DNA of 64,000 bases from Chiridota heheva (taxonomy: Eukaryota; Echinodermata; Holothuroidea; Apodida; Chiridotidae). Location: the NCBI GenBank assembly GCA_020152595.1, contig JAIGNY010003283.1, positions 246,001-310,000 of the forward strand. Direction: 5' to 3'. A program made the translations under genes and the position numbers. Positions 48,400 to 61,300 of this stretch are shown in pieces (positions within the stretch are counted from its first letter, which is position 1; every line of letters starts with the position of its first letter). The notes below the pieces were generated by a model that was not told where the DNA came from, searched no databases, and was given only the letters and a program-made list of their open reading frames with translations.

Positions 48400-49189
48400 C
48401 TGAAAAAATGAAGTTTACAAGAAGAAGTTTTAAGTAATATACCATGAAAAAGCACAATGAAACAAACACAAAAAACCTCAAGACTCATCCAAATTGATCA
48501 AGCCTGGAATCCCAAGATATGACCAGATGAAGCTCGTTTGTTTTTGTCTACTGTTTTGAAGTGTTTCATGACAACAGAAATGCAAATGTATTTAAGATAT
48601 TGTCAATTTCTAAGAGGTGCCACATTCACTAAAATTTATAGAAATCAATAAAACTTGATTTATTGTAAAGTATGAGCCAAACACTTTCCAGACGAATGCA
48701 TATCAAGCCCCAAAAATTAATGAATGTTTTTCGGGACCACAAGCGTTGTAACTCGTCAAGAACAAGTTTAACGGTAATTCCAATTAGCACCAATTAGAGG
48801 TGTAAAATCTCCATATTCAATAACCCCTAACATTTTTATTTTAGAAGGTATTGACTTCAAACTTCTGGAAGGTATAGATATTAACCCATAGAATAAAATA
48901 GGGGTATTCACAGGACAAAACAATTTAATTCATTTAAATATTAAATAACAAATTAATTAACAAAAATGAATCCCAAATGAGCATAATATTGATTATAGAT
49001 GGAATGTCATGCAAAAAAAACTAAAGTTCCAGTGGACAAATTGTAGTCAAAAGCCAAGCTAATGCAGCCTAATGTAGTAGCCCTATTGCTTTCGTAATCT
49101 TAGGCTACGCCTTTATGTACTCAACTGTTTATTATTATAACATACCCAGCTATAGGGCATACACAGTTATATTTCCAACTTACTCACTT
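48400..49189. other. AT-rich unique sequence
   Basis: No gene or repeat was recognised. Confidence 0.4.
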
Positions 49190-49560
49190 TACAATTACCA
49201 ACTCGCTCACTCAGATCTAACAGTGCTATTCTCCTAAAGCCGCCAAAAATTAACACCAAGACTTACGGTGAACGTTCTTTTCAATATGCAGCCCCCAAAC
49301 TCTGGAACATTCTCCGATCTACATCAGAAATGCCCCTACTTTAGATATTTTTAAGAGTGTATTGAAAACACACCTTTTCATGAGTTCCCCCTCATTGGAA
49401 CTTGTAACTTTATCCTGCTTGTATCTTTTAAGTATGGTTTTTTGTTCTCTTACTGTTTGTATCTTAAGGTTTTCTCATCTTATATTTGTTTATGTAAAGC
49501 GCATTGAGACCGTTTGGTATAATGCGCTATATAAAAATGTATTATTATTATTATTATTAC
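49190..49560 (+). mobile_element. LINE 3' end, CR1/L2-like
   Basis: The plus strand reads TRSLRSNSAILLKPP, then TYGERSFQYAAPKLWNILR, and after a frameshift LDIFKSVLKTHLF. This is the standard C-terminus of CR1/L2-type reverse transcriptases. The 3' UTR has GTAAAGCGCATTGAGACC and GCGCTATATAAAAATG, and ends in (ATT)n at 49541-49558. The reading frame is broken and the 5' part is missing. Confidence 0.85.
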
Positions 49561-49738
49561 AGTGAATTAAGCCTGCCTACATTCGTTACAGAAAAAATTA
49601 GAAAAACTTGATCAATAAAATTACATTAATCTATCACATTAAAAAATATATTGCACTTAACCCGTATTTTGCACATAATAACAAACATATAGGCCCCCTC
49701 ATAGTAGTTCTACTACTATAGAGACAAAATTTAATTGA

Positions 49739-50161
49739 TACTCACCAACTTTGAGACTCACCGACTTTAAGACTCACCGACTTTGAGACTCACTGACTTT
49801 GAGACTCACCGGCTTAGAGACTCACCGGCTTTGAGACTCACCGGCTTTGAGACTCACCGGCTTTAAAACTCACCGGCTTTGAGACTCACCGGCTTTGAGA
49901 CTCACCGGCTTTGAGACTCACCGGCTTTGAGACTCACCGGCTTTGAGACTCACCGGCTTTGAGACTCACCGGCTTTGAGACTCACTGGCTTTGAGACTCA
50001 CCAGCTTTGAGACTCACCAGCTTTGAGACTCACCAGCTTTGAGACTCACCAGCTTTGAGACTCACCAGCTTTGAGACTCACCAGCTTTGAGACTCACCAA
50101 CTTTGAGACTCACCAACTTTGAGACTCACCAACTTTGAGACTCACCAACTTTGAGACTCAA
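49739..50161. repeat. 16-bp minisatellite, ~26 copies, ordered variants
   Basis: Unit GACTCACCGGCTTTGA. From left to right the variable triplet runs GAC (about four copies), GGC (about eleven), AGC (about seven), then AAC (four), with few interruptions. No coding. Confidence 0.97.
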
Positions 50162-52659
50162 TTTGCCAGACCTAAACCCAACGTGACCAATCCAAGTAAT
50201 ACATATTTGGAAAGCTGAAAAAATTTACTTCTTAATTCTATATGCCCAATTTAAAATCTTTTTCTCCAATTCCAAAAAAAAATTAAAACCTCAATTGTCT
50301 TCAAATACCTAAAAATGTATCACAATTAAGTATTATCTTTGGTTATATACCATTTTAAAGCTTAAAATTTCATTTTTCTACTTAAGAATTGTTTTATTTT
50401 TTTATTTTTTTCTGCACTTTGAATTGGCAACAAAATACTTTTGATAGGTTTTCCCTGCTGAGCATTGTCCATATCATTTTTAGCATAGGTGCATCCACAG
50501 ACCATCGAGTGGACAGGAAAATAGCGCTACAAAATCAGCTGATATTTCATTCGATTGAACACATTACAAACCATCGCTACAAAATTTTGATATAATGACA
50601 TCATTTTTATAATGCGAGTGGATTATCTTTATAAGTAATTGCTACTTTTTTAAATATACTAAATATTGACTTGAATGAGGTTTTTTTTCAGAGTTCGGAG
50701 CTGTCGGTAAACTTTCATTAGGCCCAAATAGGGGGCGCAGTTACGAACATTAGTGATTGATGACTTCGGTATACAGTGGAATGCTAACATTACCTGGGTG
50801 TGTGGAGAGGAGTTACTGTGGGTGGGGGAAACATAACCTTTCCTATCTAACTCCAGATCAAATAATCATTGAGGAGATGAGACAAGACCTAAAATTGGAT
50901 CAAATCCCCCTCCTTCCCAACACACGCACATATTGACTCCTTTTCCAAGTTTTCTTGGCTTACTGAAAAAAGTAGGAATTACTTTGGGTAGCTGAGCACT
51001 CAAAGGCATTTCCTTTAATACACACTTTAATCAAATAACATGCCCTTATTTGGAGTGAGGAAACATCACCCACCCACTCCAGAACCCCTCTCTCTCACAC
51101 AAGAACCCCTTCTCTCCCCACCAGAAGGTCCCCCTCCCAACAAAATAAGTTATAGGTCACAAGGTAATTGAAAACATATTTTTTTATACATGCAAAAATT
51201 ACTCAATATGTCTTCCATCAAAGCAACCCCTTCGACTAGTAAATTCTAAAAGCACCGACTTCCACCAATACTGAAGCACTAACTTACACCAATACTGAAG
51301 CACTTACTTCCACCAATACTGGTGCAGTGCATACACCATTCAATACCAGTACGGAATCGTAGTTCAGAATGAGCATCTCTAGCCAAAAAATCTTTTAATT
51401 ACCTCCTCAATCCACCTGAAGATGACTCAATCCAACCACCTTGCAGAAGACAAACTTTCTGTGGGCAAGGAATTACCACGTAAACGTATAAGATCTCCCC
51501 TATGAATCGTTACCTTAACTTGCCTTAAGCCCCATCATGTAACTTCATTTGGGAAACTAATTAGCTATTGTTTCACCAGAGAGACGGGCTGTTTTCATCA
51601 CTGTCTAGTTTTATTTGTGTCTTGTTAAACCGAGACAATCTGTGTGTCTAATGCAATTAAGCTTTCTTCATCTTTTTGTGATGGAGCTTGTTTCGTTTCA
51701 TTAGGGCAGTGTCCCAGCCAATAAGACCAAAGTGTGTCAGTAGCCAATGACATAACAGCGTGTCATTGATCTCCATCTTATCCTCAAGCTAAATCTTGAA
51801 ACATGAAGATGGAGTAAAATTAAGAATGGCTATAGCCATTACTTTATGAATCATAGCCACTTAAAGAAGTTGTATTTGACACAAATGAACCAAATAATTA
51901 TGGTTCTTTCCTCCTCAAAATGAAATTTAAATTCAAATAGTGACTGACAAAATGTTGAAATCACTGCAAGCCTGCTATGAGATTATTTTCCACTGACTAC
52001 ACAATCTGATGTTGGAAGATAAGAAGTGACTAATATAAGCTACGGGATACAATGCTCTCAGGATAATGACCAGTGGTCAAGCGTGTCCAGAATGCGGCAT
52101 TCTACTATAAAAGATGAATCTTTTAACATTTAAAAACATAAACAATAATAATAATAATAATAATAATAACATTGCATATTTTGTGTTCATTTCTTTTTAA
52201 TTTTGTTAACCATTTTATGAAAGCATTGACAGTTCCTTTAATTTCTTCCAACCCATGATTTCATTTTTTTCCCTTCACACTTTGAAAACCTTACTTTAAA
52301 CCATTTTGCATAGGTGTTAAAGCAACAGTCCCCAAACCCCAAAAGGTTTTTCACCAATGCCCCCACTAGACACTACACATAAGAGGTCTTGCATTTCCTG
52401 ACTTCAGAAGCCCCACTAGTGCTAGATGCTAAAACAATTTCCAAGTTATCCCCAACAAGATTATTTGCACCCTTTTCACTTTTATTTTGGTCTGGTCTAC
52501 TTGCTTCTTAATTCTCTGAACTGCAGTGAACCTTCTGATTTGCCCATTGTAGCTACAGTACTTAGTTATCTTCTAGTGTGGCTATTATTCACATTTACAC
52601 TTTATGTATTAAAATATATAATATATTCATGAAAGAATTGGGAGAAGAAAGACTCAAAC
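50162..52659. other. unique sequence, one complex stretch
   Basis: No gene. A short (AAT)n run is at 52147-52170. The stretch 51540-51830 is less AT-rich and carries two CCAAT boxes (51718 and 51744). Confidence 0.35.
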
Positions 52660-52730
52660 TGCATGAAGCAGATTTCTTCAAATGATGCAATGTTGACCAC
52701 CAATTACACCACACGATCAATTATCAAAAC
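52660..52730 (-). repeat. tRNA-derived SINE head
   Basis: On the minus strand, TGGTGTAATTGGTGGTCAAC resembles an A box and CAGTTTGAGTCTTTC a B box. Arms do not pair as in a true tRNA. Confidence 0.45.
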
Positions 52731-54117
52731 GATGTTACGGTTCGACCTCGCTTAAGTGAAGTGGCCAAATGGTGATTCACTGACTGCAGAGAGAGGAACA
52801 AAGTTTAGGGAAAGGACAGCAATTGCGTGTTAAGAGGCACTTAAGAGTATGGGAATGTGGCAATAAGGCACGGGATGAGTAATTTGCTCCCGGGTGTCTA
52901 ATGACATCTGTGGACAATTCACCAGGCCTGGCTATTACCCTGAAAATACATGTCAATGTGCCTGCAGGGAGAAGGCAGAACTTGATCTATCAATCTGACA
53001 GCTCAGCTGGATTTGCTCAGAGACCAGAGTTGTACCCAAACATTGAAAAACTTTGAAGGCCAGGCTTCCAAGTGCTTAGCGTACACTGGCCTGCCTCCCA
53101 CCCCAGCCCCCAAAACAGCTTTGCAATGTTAACTTTTTTTTAAGGTAGTTTTTTTTTTTCCTTTAAGGTATTCTATTCATTTTAAGTTGTAAATATAGTT
53201 TTATGTTTGAAAAGTGAGGATGGAAAATGTCCCCAGGCCTCTTGCCTAACAAATAAATTATGATCTTAACTTTTACAAGATGTGTCGGGTAGGTATAATT
53301 ATGAGCTCGAATATTCGGAGCTGACAAAACAAAACTTTAAAAAATTCCACAAATGTGGACTTCCATATTCTTATATAGTTGAGACCACCCATGTTTTAAA
53401 GTCAAATTTGTTTTGGTAAATGGTAAAATTGCATAAGCATGTAATGCACAGGGAAAATTAAGGTATGTGCTTCAGTAACATGTAAGAAATGAATGCAATT
53501 CATGTGTTATCGAAATTTCATGCAACACACACACATATACAATAATTCAGTATGAAATAAGCAATTAGAAACATAAAAATGATAAAATAATTCAATCATA
53601 ACTATAATTCAAATTGGACAGTAAACTTTTATGTAATGAGGTTTGTACATGAAACAAAACCTTTTTTTTTCTTCTTTTTTTCCACAGCATTATTCTATCA
53701 GTTGACATCAAAGAATCTACACAATGACAATATCAATCAAGCATCAGCAGCCATGATCTTTGGAGATCAAATTTTCCCCCCATATACAATATCAGGGGGT
53801 CCTACCTACACAAACACCCCACTTCATGCAGGCCCATTGAAAATGTCAATTAATAGTTTGGTAAAACAAACACTTTCACTGATTTTTTTGCTCATGGTTG
53901 GTGTTGACATGCTGAGCTGACATGTTTACCCATAAAATCCAAAACCATTTGTCATCAACACAGCTATACACCCTTGATTCCTTGCCTATTCAAGTTCACA
54001 CTTGTGTGGCCAGTATGCTCAAGCTTTGACATTTTTCAAGTGCCAAAATAAGATTGAAAAAATTCCAAAACATTTCCAAAAAGTATTTATTACTTGCATT
54101 GCCGTCGTCGAGAGGAA
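52731..54117. other. unique sequence
   Basis: No gene. 52740-53060 is less AT-rich and includes TGACAGCTCAGCTGG (TALE-type TGACAG next to an E-box CAGCTG), so regulatory function is possible but not shown. Confidence 0.35.
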
Positions 54118-54290
54118 TCGAGAGGCTTAAAGGGAAAACTGAAAATCCGGGAGTCTGGGGGGAACACTGAAAATCTAAGGGTCTGGGGAAAAACTGAAAA
54201 TCCAAGGGAAAACTGAAAATCCAGGGGCCTGGGAGGGGGAACTGAAAATCCGGGGGCCTGGGGAAAAACCGAAAATCCATATAATTTATA
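54118..54290. repeat. imperfect GAAAATCC minisatellite
   Basis: About six units of 20-37 bp built on ACTGAAAATCCGGGGGCCTG and GGGAAAA. On the minus strand it reads as repeated DFQFPRP-like peptides, which is a consequence of the repeat. Confidence 0.85.
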
Positions 54291-56045
54291 CAGTCCCTTA
54301 TGACCCAGGCCTCCTTGTAACCTGCCTGGGCCCTATGCACCCCCTTTACCCCAATGTCGGCTGCCCTGATTCCAAGGAATTTGTCTCAGTAACTCTTTGT
54401 TAAAATTCGCAAAAGTAAACTTTCTTTTCAAAACAATTGTCCTTTGAATACATAAACACATAGTTAGGCAATTGCAAGAACTTTTGTAATAAATTTATCT
54501 ACCAAAATAAAAAAAGGAAATGTTACAAATCATGAAGGAAAGTCCAACATCCGTAACAACCTCACTATATGGAACAAATTGTTCGTAGTTTTAACACTGG
54601 AACTAAAGACTCTTTTTTTCCTGTTTTAAATCCTCTTATGAAGAAAGTGCCCTCACTGGATTTTCTGCCCCCTCGCCCTGAAATCTTTCAACTAGTGCTG
54701 TTTGATTAAGTCACTAAACGTTAAATCGCAAAATTTGCAAGCATTTAGGGATTAATCGCAACCAAGCTTCACCCAAAAACTAGTAAAGAAGAATTTTTGT
54801 TGGACTGGCACACTTCCCAGAAAAACATACCATGCATACTCCACCCAAAAATCTCACCAAATGCAAATATCATGTCTTATATTTAGCCGTTAGGCTGAAA
54901 AAATTAAGTTGAAAATAAAGATCATGGGTTTAGATAATATTCAAATGTAGAAATAAAATATCAGCAAGAAATGTTGCCGATTTCTGGCAGTCTGAAGTTC
55001 CACCTGCTCTGTCATAAAATAAGTTTTGTACAGACCGTACCCCAGTACAGAATTGGCTAAGGTCTGTAAATCATTTTTTAGTCCTTAAAGTGCCCCAACA
55101 ATTTCAGTCGAATTTAACTCTAGCTATAAAAGATATAAACTATCGATAAACAAGGAGATAGAAATTTGTTTGATTTTTAATGCCTTTTTCAAAAAAATTT
55201 AACAAGTTGCTAGTGATTATGAGATGAATTACTAATCATTAACAGCGCTTACTTCCACCACCCCTGGATGACATAATCTGTTGTTAAATCATCTTATAAT
55301 CAATTATTATGTGAAGTAAATCATATAATGCAAATGTCAATACACCTTTAATTAATTGTGGAAGAAGTTTATTCAATACTTAACTTCGATTTCTATATAC
55401 ATTCCACACTGGAAGTCTTTCTCTTATATTCAAAAAATTACAAAACAGATCTGTTGTCACATCCTAGCTTTTACATCAAATGACCTTTAGTAGAAAGTGC
55501 AATAATATCAATATACGTTTCCCTTCTCATCCACACAAAGGAGGTTTAATATCGCAAACCAAAACAAAAGAACTCAAGAAATTGACCCAAAATTTCATCA
55601 GTACCAATCTTTCTACAAGTGGACAATAGAAAACGCTGTTACCAGGATGACATAAGAGGATGGGCTAATGGACAGGATGATATAATGAAGAAACTGCATT
55701 ATAACAGAAAAGAATAACAATACTACAAAATAATTTCTTAAGGCTTCTACAGATGAACAAAGGATACCTTCCGCTGATTGAAAATGACCAATGGTGAAGA
55801 GGAAATTTAAATTAAGAGGTAGGAGAAAATTCTTGCTGTAAGTGAAAACGAAAACAAAATACAGAAGGCTGTCTGCATTGTTGAGCTGTAGCATTTAACA
55901 AGGAGTAAGATGTGATAGTAATCTAGGGGAGTGGCTAGCTGTTTTCTTTAGTCATCAGAGCTTGCAGTAATAACAATTATGGTTATTAAATTCTGAAAAT
56001 GCACTATGCACTTTGTCGTCTAATTTTCTTAAATCATTTTCAAAT
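54291..56045. other. AT-rich unique sequence
   Basis: No gene. TTAAATCGCAAAATTTGC and ATTAATCGC near 54720-54760 resemble ends of hAT-type elements seen elsewhere in animals, but no partner end was found. Confidence 0.35.
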
Positions 56046-56372
56046 TTAAGGATGAGTTCAGTGGTCAAGCATGTTGATCTTATATGAAAGAGGACTTCAA
56101 AAGAAACAAAATGGTGAAAAAAAAGCATTAAAAAAAACTTATTTCATTAAGGGAGATATTCAAGTTTAAAGTTTTGTATCATTTGTGTAGAAACGACTAA
56201 AATCAGACTAGTTGTGACGTCATAGCCTCAGAGTCCTCAAAGTCTTGTATTCTATCTTATTTTGTCCTGCAATTTTCTGGCTCAAAAACCATGGTATATG
56301 TCAAAAAAGTAGTAAAACTGAATCTAGGAAGGGTATTTATAATATACCACCTGAAGAAAGTTTGATGAAAAA
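56046..56372 (+). repeat. dispersed repeat C, copy 2
   Basis: Full-length copy: GAGTTCAGTGGTCAAGCATG at the left, GTATCATTTGTGTAGAAACG, GTGACGTCATAGCCTCAGAG, and CACCTGAAGAAAGTTT at the right. Compare 41604-41905. Confidence 0.8.
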
Positions 56373-56582
56373 TAATTTAAATAGTGAAACTAGACATCAA
56401 TGATGTTATAGCTCAACCCATTACAATGCAAGAAGAATTGATTGCTTTCATTGATTTTATTTTTGTCATATGTACTTTTATGATGTTTTTAAAGTTTGAT
56501 TTGAGGTGCATTCCATTTGTGGGCAATTATTCATCATGTTAAAAATTCAAGAGTTTGACCTTTCCCGTATGAGTTGTATTCA

Positions 56583-56650
56583 GTTTGTTTGTTTGGGTGT
56601 AATGGCACCTTAACAGTCAGGTCATATGTGCCAAACGAGGTTAATTGTGA
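56583..56650 (-). mobile_element. LINE 3' tail, RNase H-bearing family, copy 3
   Basis: GTTTGTTTGTTTGGGTGTAA, TGGCACCTTAACAGTCAGG and ATGTGCCAAACGAGGTTAA match the tail at 42961 in order. Only the tail is present. Confidence 0.6.
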
Positions 56651-57162
56651 ATGACTGTCAGATTGGTTCTCAGTAATGACTTAGTTTTGCAGTGGGTGCA
56701 ATGAGGTTCATGTTATAGCGATGTCTGAAAAATTATGCTTCTAACAAAAGCTATGTGACATTCAATGCATGGTGCCATCATGTCTCACTTGATTAATGAC
56801 GTTGGCGAGGTCATAGGTAAATTCCACCACAACATATAGTTAGAAAATACATTTTGCAAACATAACAAAAGTTTAACATTTACACATTAATCTTCATAAA
56901 TGTTAGATTAATTTCATTTGGCCGGTACTGAAAAAGATTACTAACCAAACATGTTTCAAAACGGCCAAATATGTTATAATTAGCCAGTAATCGGCCAAAC
57001 TAGCAGCTAAGGTTGTGACAGTTAGCATTTTTTCATAAATGTACAGCTGTCACCATTACGGTCCATAACCGTTTAACCGTAAGGCCAGTTGTCATAAGTG
57101 GGCGCCCTTTTAACGCAAGTATAAAGCGAAATCTTCGCCAGGTTCTTAACAATTATCTACCT

Positions 57163-57300
57163 ACTGTGGTGTAGCGGTTATCATACATGTCTACAGACCA
57201 CGAGGTCCTGGGTTCAAGCCTGGGTTGGGTAGACACGCCAGTGCACCACAACTGGTTATCAAAGGCCGTGGACATTGACTTGGTTGTTGATGTTATGTCT
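57163..57300 (+). repeat. tRNA-derived SINE, family A, copy 3
   Basis: Plus-strand head TGTGGTGTAGCGGTTATCAT, B box CTGGGTTCAAGCCTGG (the best preserved of the three copies), body CAACTGGTTATCAAAGGCCG. Beyond this, the sequence departs from copies 1 and 2. Confidence 0.8.
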
Positions 57301-57929
57301 GTCCGCACGTCGTACCTGTGTTCTCGTCCGGATCGTATTAAGCGTTTCATGATAGCATTGTTACTATCATAAGCGATTACGCAGGTGACAACCCGTCATT
57401 GTAATTGTGCGTTTACTCGCCGTCGTCGGTTCTTATTAATAGACCTTCCATAGCAACCCATGCTAATCCACAACTTGAAAGACGCCACCGTTATATTCAC
57501 TATGTAATGTGCAAACATGCACTTCCTGTTTCTCGTATGAGTGTGTTAAAGTCAAGTTGACATGTACGATCGTTACTTAAATATTGATATCTGGTGTTTT
57601 ATTCTTACATAATTAGTTCTTAAATAAATAAATTATTATCCCGATAAAAAAATCATATATTTCATGTAATTTCTTTGTCAAATACTGTTAAAAATCTTGT
57701 TTAATGAGGAACGAAACATAACATAGAAATCATGCTGCCAAATTTGTTTGTGACTTCAAAGAAACATACATATGAAATATAATGGAATTTCATTTTAAAG
57801 TTATGCCCCTAATTGTGTTTCATTTGACATTTTACCATAATTGATGAAGAAATTACTGTTTTTTGAACTTAACAAAAATCTTCAGATTTCCAAACATCCA
57901 CGTGAAATAATTTATTTAAAACGACCTAC
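57301..57929. other. unique sequence
   Basis: No gene or repeat was recognised. Confidence 0.4.
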
Positions 57930-58318
57930 CTGTGGAGGGGAGGGTGGAGGGAAGGGTGAAGGGGGGGTGGGGGAGGGAGGGTGGAGCGGGAGTGTGGGGG
58001 GAGGTGGAGGGGGAGGGTGGAGGGAGGGAGAGGGGGAGGGGTGGAGGGGAGGGTGGAGGGGAGGGTAGAGGGGAGGGTGGAGGGGAGGGTGGAGGGGGGG
58101 TGGAGGGGAGGGTGGAGGGGAGGGTGGAGGGGAGGGTGGAGGGGGAGGGTGGAGGGGGGTGGATCGGGAGGGTGGGGAGGGTGGATCGGGAGGGTGGAGT
58201 GGGAGGTGGAGGGAGGGTAGGGGAGGTGGATGGAGGGTGGATCGGGAGGGTGGATCGGGAGGGTGGATCGGGAGGGTGGAGTGGGAGGGTGGAGGGGGAG
58301 GGTAGGGGAGGGGAGAAA
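57930..58318. repeat. G-rich minisatellite
   Basis: About 390 bp of GGAGGGTGGAGG-type units of 10-13 bp with GGATCGGGAGGGT variants at the right. Extreme strand asymmetry: the plus strand is almost all G, A and T. Many runs of three or more G at short spacing are compatible with G-quadruplexes. The Gly/Arg-rich and Pro-rich open frames are translations of the repeat. Confidence 0.95.
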
Positions 58319-61300
58319 CAGCGTTGGGCAGAGGCGGTTGTGGCTACAGGGAATGGGATGGTAAATTTCGTCCAACGTATCTTTTTTTATTGGTATTTCT
58401 TGTCCCCAGTAGGCAAATAGACTAAAATATTGGATGGGATCAATAGCTAAATACAAGTGTAACTGCCACGGTCGTGTGGAGAACGAATTTTATTTATACA
58501 ACAGGAGACAAAGAAAATTGTTAAATAGGGTAGAGAGGGGAATACCCCCATTGTGGGAGTATTCCTCATAATGGCGGGGGACACAGAGGGTAGGCCTATA
58601 AATGTTGTATTTATATATCGTTTTGTCAGTTTGTAGTAGTTGCTGCTGTAGGATATTGTGTAACTTCTTTCTGGGACATACAACATAAACTTCAAAATTA
58701 TCATGCTACGTCGGAGTTCTTACTCACATATGGGGACAGGCTTAACGCACCACACCTAACACACATCTGAGGCTAACATGTTTTTCAAACACATTTTTAT
58801 TTCAATATTGGGTATATAGTGGTGCGTGGCCAGGGGCAGGGAAGACTTTCCAATAATTACGGCCCTTAGTGTTTGATAATGGTAATACCAGGGTCATACA
58901 AGCAAGAATATGTCTCCTTTGATTTAGGTAAACAATTTGAATAGAAGAAAAATCTTTTGATTCCTATGCCAGACATGACAGTATCTGAAATACGAGGAAC
59001 AAGAATTAAATTTTTAAAAATCGCAGAAAAAAAAAAGAAGGTTATTAAAATAAACATAAAGCAAATGAAAAATAAGAAACTACTGTTGCATGCTTAACAG
59101 TAAAGAAATAAAATAAATAATACAAGGATAAAATATACTTATCTCACTAAAAAGAAAGAAACGAGAAAATACTTAATACTTCTTTAAAAAAAAAAATAAC
59201 GCACCTGATTTCATGGCCCTCGGTATTCGCGAACTTAGGGCCGGGTATATGCAGCATACTACCTCTTTTATTTAAGAATAGTGACAGTTGAAAAATATGC
59301 TTCTAACAAAAGTTGTAAGCCGTTTTGTATTAATTTTATGTAGGAGTTAATGGAGGTTTCCACTATGTAACGGTCGATTACGACGTTATCGGAGAGCAAA
59401 GGTCACTTTGAGTGCAGCATATTCTGCAACAATACATTTTAAAAACAAAATTACTTAACATTAGCAACCATCTACATGTATTAAAAAAATATGTTAGGCT
59501 ATGACGTTTGCATGTTTGATTTTTTCTGCATAGGACTTCCAAATTTGTTTAGTTTTAGTTTCGCTTACGGAAAAAGCGTACTGCCGTGATTCCCGGATAC
59601 ATATTCCCCTACTTTTTAAGTATAGGCCTATAGAATAAAAAAAAAAAAATAGTACACAATTGGGGGTGGGGGAGGGGGTGGGGATTTTTTGGGGATTTGT
59701 TTGAGTTTTAAGAAGCAAGCTCATTCACGTTGAAGATGTGAATTTACGGCCCTGAAGTGTCAACGATTCATTGTATGAAAATGCTTTTCTGCATCTCATC
59801 CACCCCATGCCATCTCAGAATTCAATTGTCTTCATCAGGGGTGGCGGAGCGTTCAAAATTATTGGGGATTTAAATGAGATAAGGTGACATGTGATACGTT
59901 CACCTAAAATTATTCAGGCTAAAGCCCGCACATCCCCTTCCCAGCTCCGCCGCCTCTGTCGATTTCAAGTCATCATTGATGATAGGACCTAAATAAAAAC
60001 CTTGATATGAACGCATAAAATAAGTTTCGCGAACTAGCATGGCTACTTTAATATGAAATTAAAATTGGTTCTTCCCGTTTTTCTGTTTGTTCAAACTTAA
60101 GGAAACACTTGAAATATAAAACTTAACATTCATCCTATCCATGTAATGATAATCATCGGGATTACGTAATTCCCTTTGATGTCGCTACTGCTGCGAGGAA
60201 AATCTGGGTCACTGCCAAAATGCGTTTAGAGCAGTGATGCGGTCTAATTTGCTGCACAGTATAATTTAGTGCACTTGGAATAGCTTTTTGAATAATTTAG
60301 CCAATCAGCACTAATGGGGCTGTTATATAGCAATAAATATTCAAGTATTTGAAGTTTTTTCCCCAAAACCGAGAATGATTGTTTGTTGTCCGTAAGTACT
60401 CATGTTAAGAGACACTATAGCGACCACATGTGACTTCCGCAACTGGGGATGACAGATCACACGGCGTGAGAATATTACCGAGTTTTGAGCATGAGCAGGC
60501 TATTACCGCATTAATTTATGACAACACGTGCTGATTTTGTGATTCGTAATCCAAGCAACAACTCCCTGGTAATCCGGTCGTAAAAACAATAACAATACCC
60601 AGGCAAACATTTAATCCGTCCGTAAATACAATTATTAGTTTTGAAATATTTGTTACTCTTTGAAGTAAATAATAAAAGACATTTAATTAATCTGTAATTT
60701 TATCACAATTGATGTGAAACGAGAATTTTTTTAATGTTTTCACTGCACATTAGAACTATTAAAAGCTGGGATACTTTCAACGATAGGCAAAGGACATCGT
60801 TGTTGTATGAATTTTGATTTCTTTGCATCGCTACCGTGGTTTGATTCATGACTTGTGTGTTTTTAACCTTTAACGTAAATTCTTCTGGGCCAACTTTAGG
60901 AATAGGTAGATTGGAAAAGAATTAAAGTTGTTGTATTCATATTTCATAGGAAAGAAGGGACGGGCCCAAATTTCCTAGCGTACTGTTTTTACTATGAGGG
61001 GAACAAATTTACTGGATGGCTACGGCTTATTTGTCTGGGGGCCCACATTTCCTAGGAAATAAGAGCCGGGAGGCCAAAATTAACTGGGGTAGAATTTACT
61101 TTTACACTGATTAGTGGTTGGGTGATGTGTATTGTGATTTGATAATTAAGGGATATAGGCGGAAATTTCTTGTGTGTATTTGACGGGTTATGTTAATGAG
61201 TGCTAGCCTGGGCCTAGCGCCTTCCTAATGAGCACAAGCTAGCTACATTCCATGCATCCCATCCCCAGTACCGTGGAAATAATTAGTGATATGCATAACG

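Noticed and set aside
53996..54340. 114-residue DFQF-repeat protein
   Set aside because: Translation of the GAAAATCC minisatellite.
57926..58456. 176-residue proline-rich and 162-residue glycine-rich proteins
   Set aside because: Both come from the G-rich minisatellite.
60290..60340. Promoter with CCAAT and TATA-like boxes
   Set aside because: The boxes are too close for usual promoter geometry and no first exon is visible downstream.
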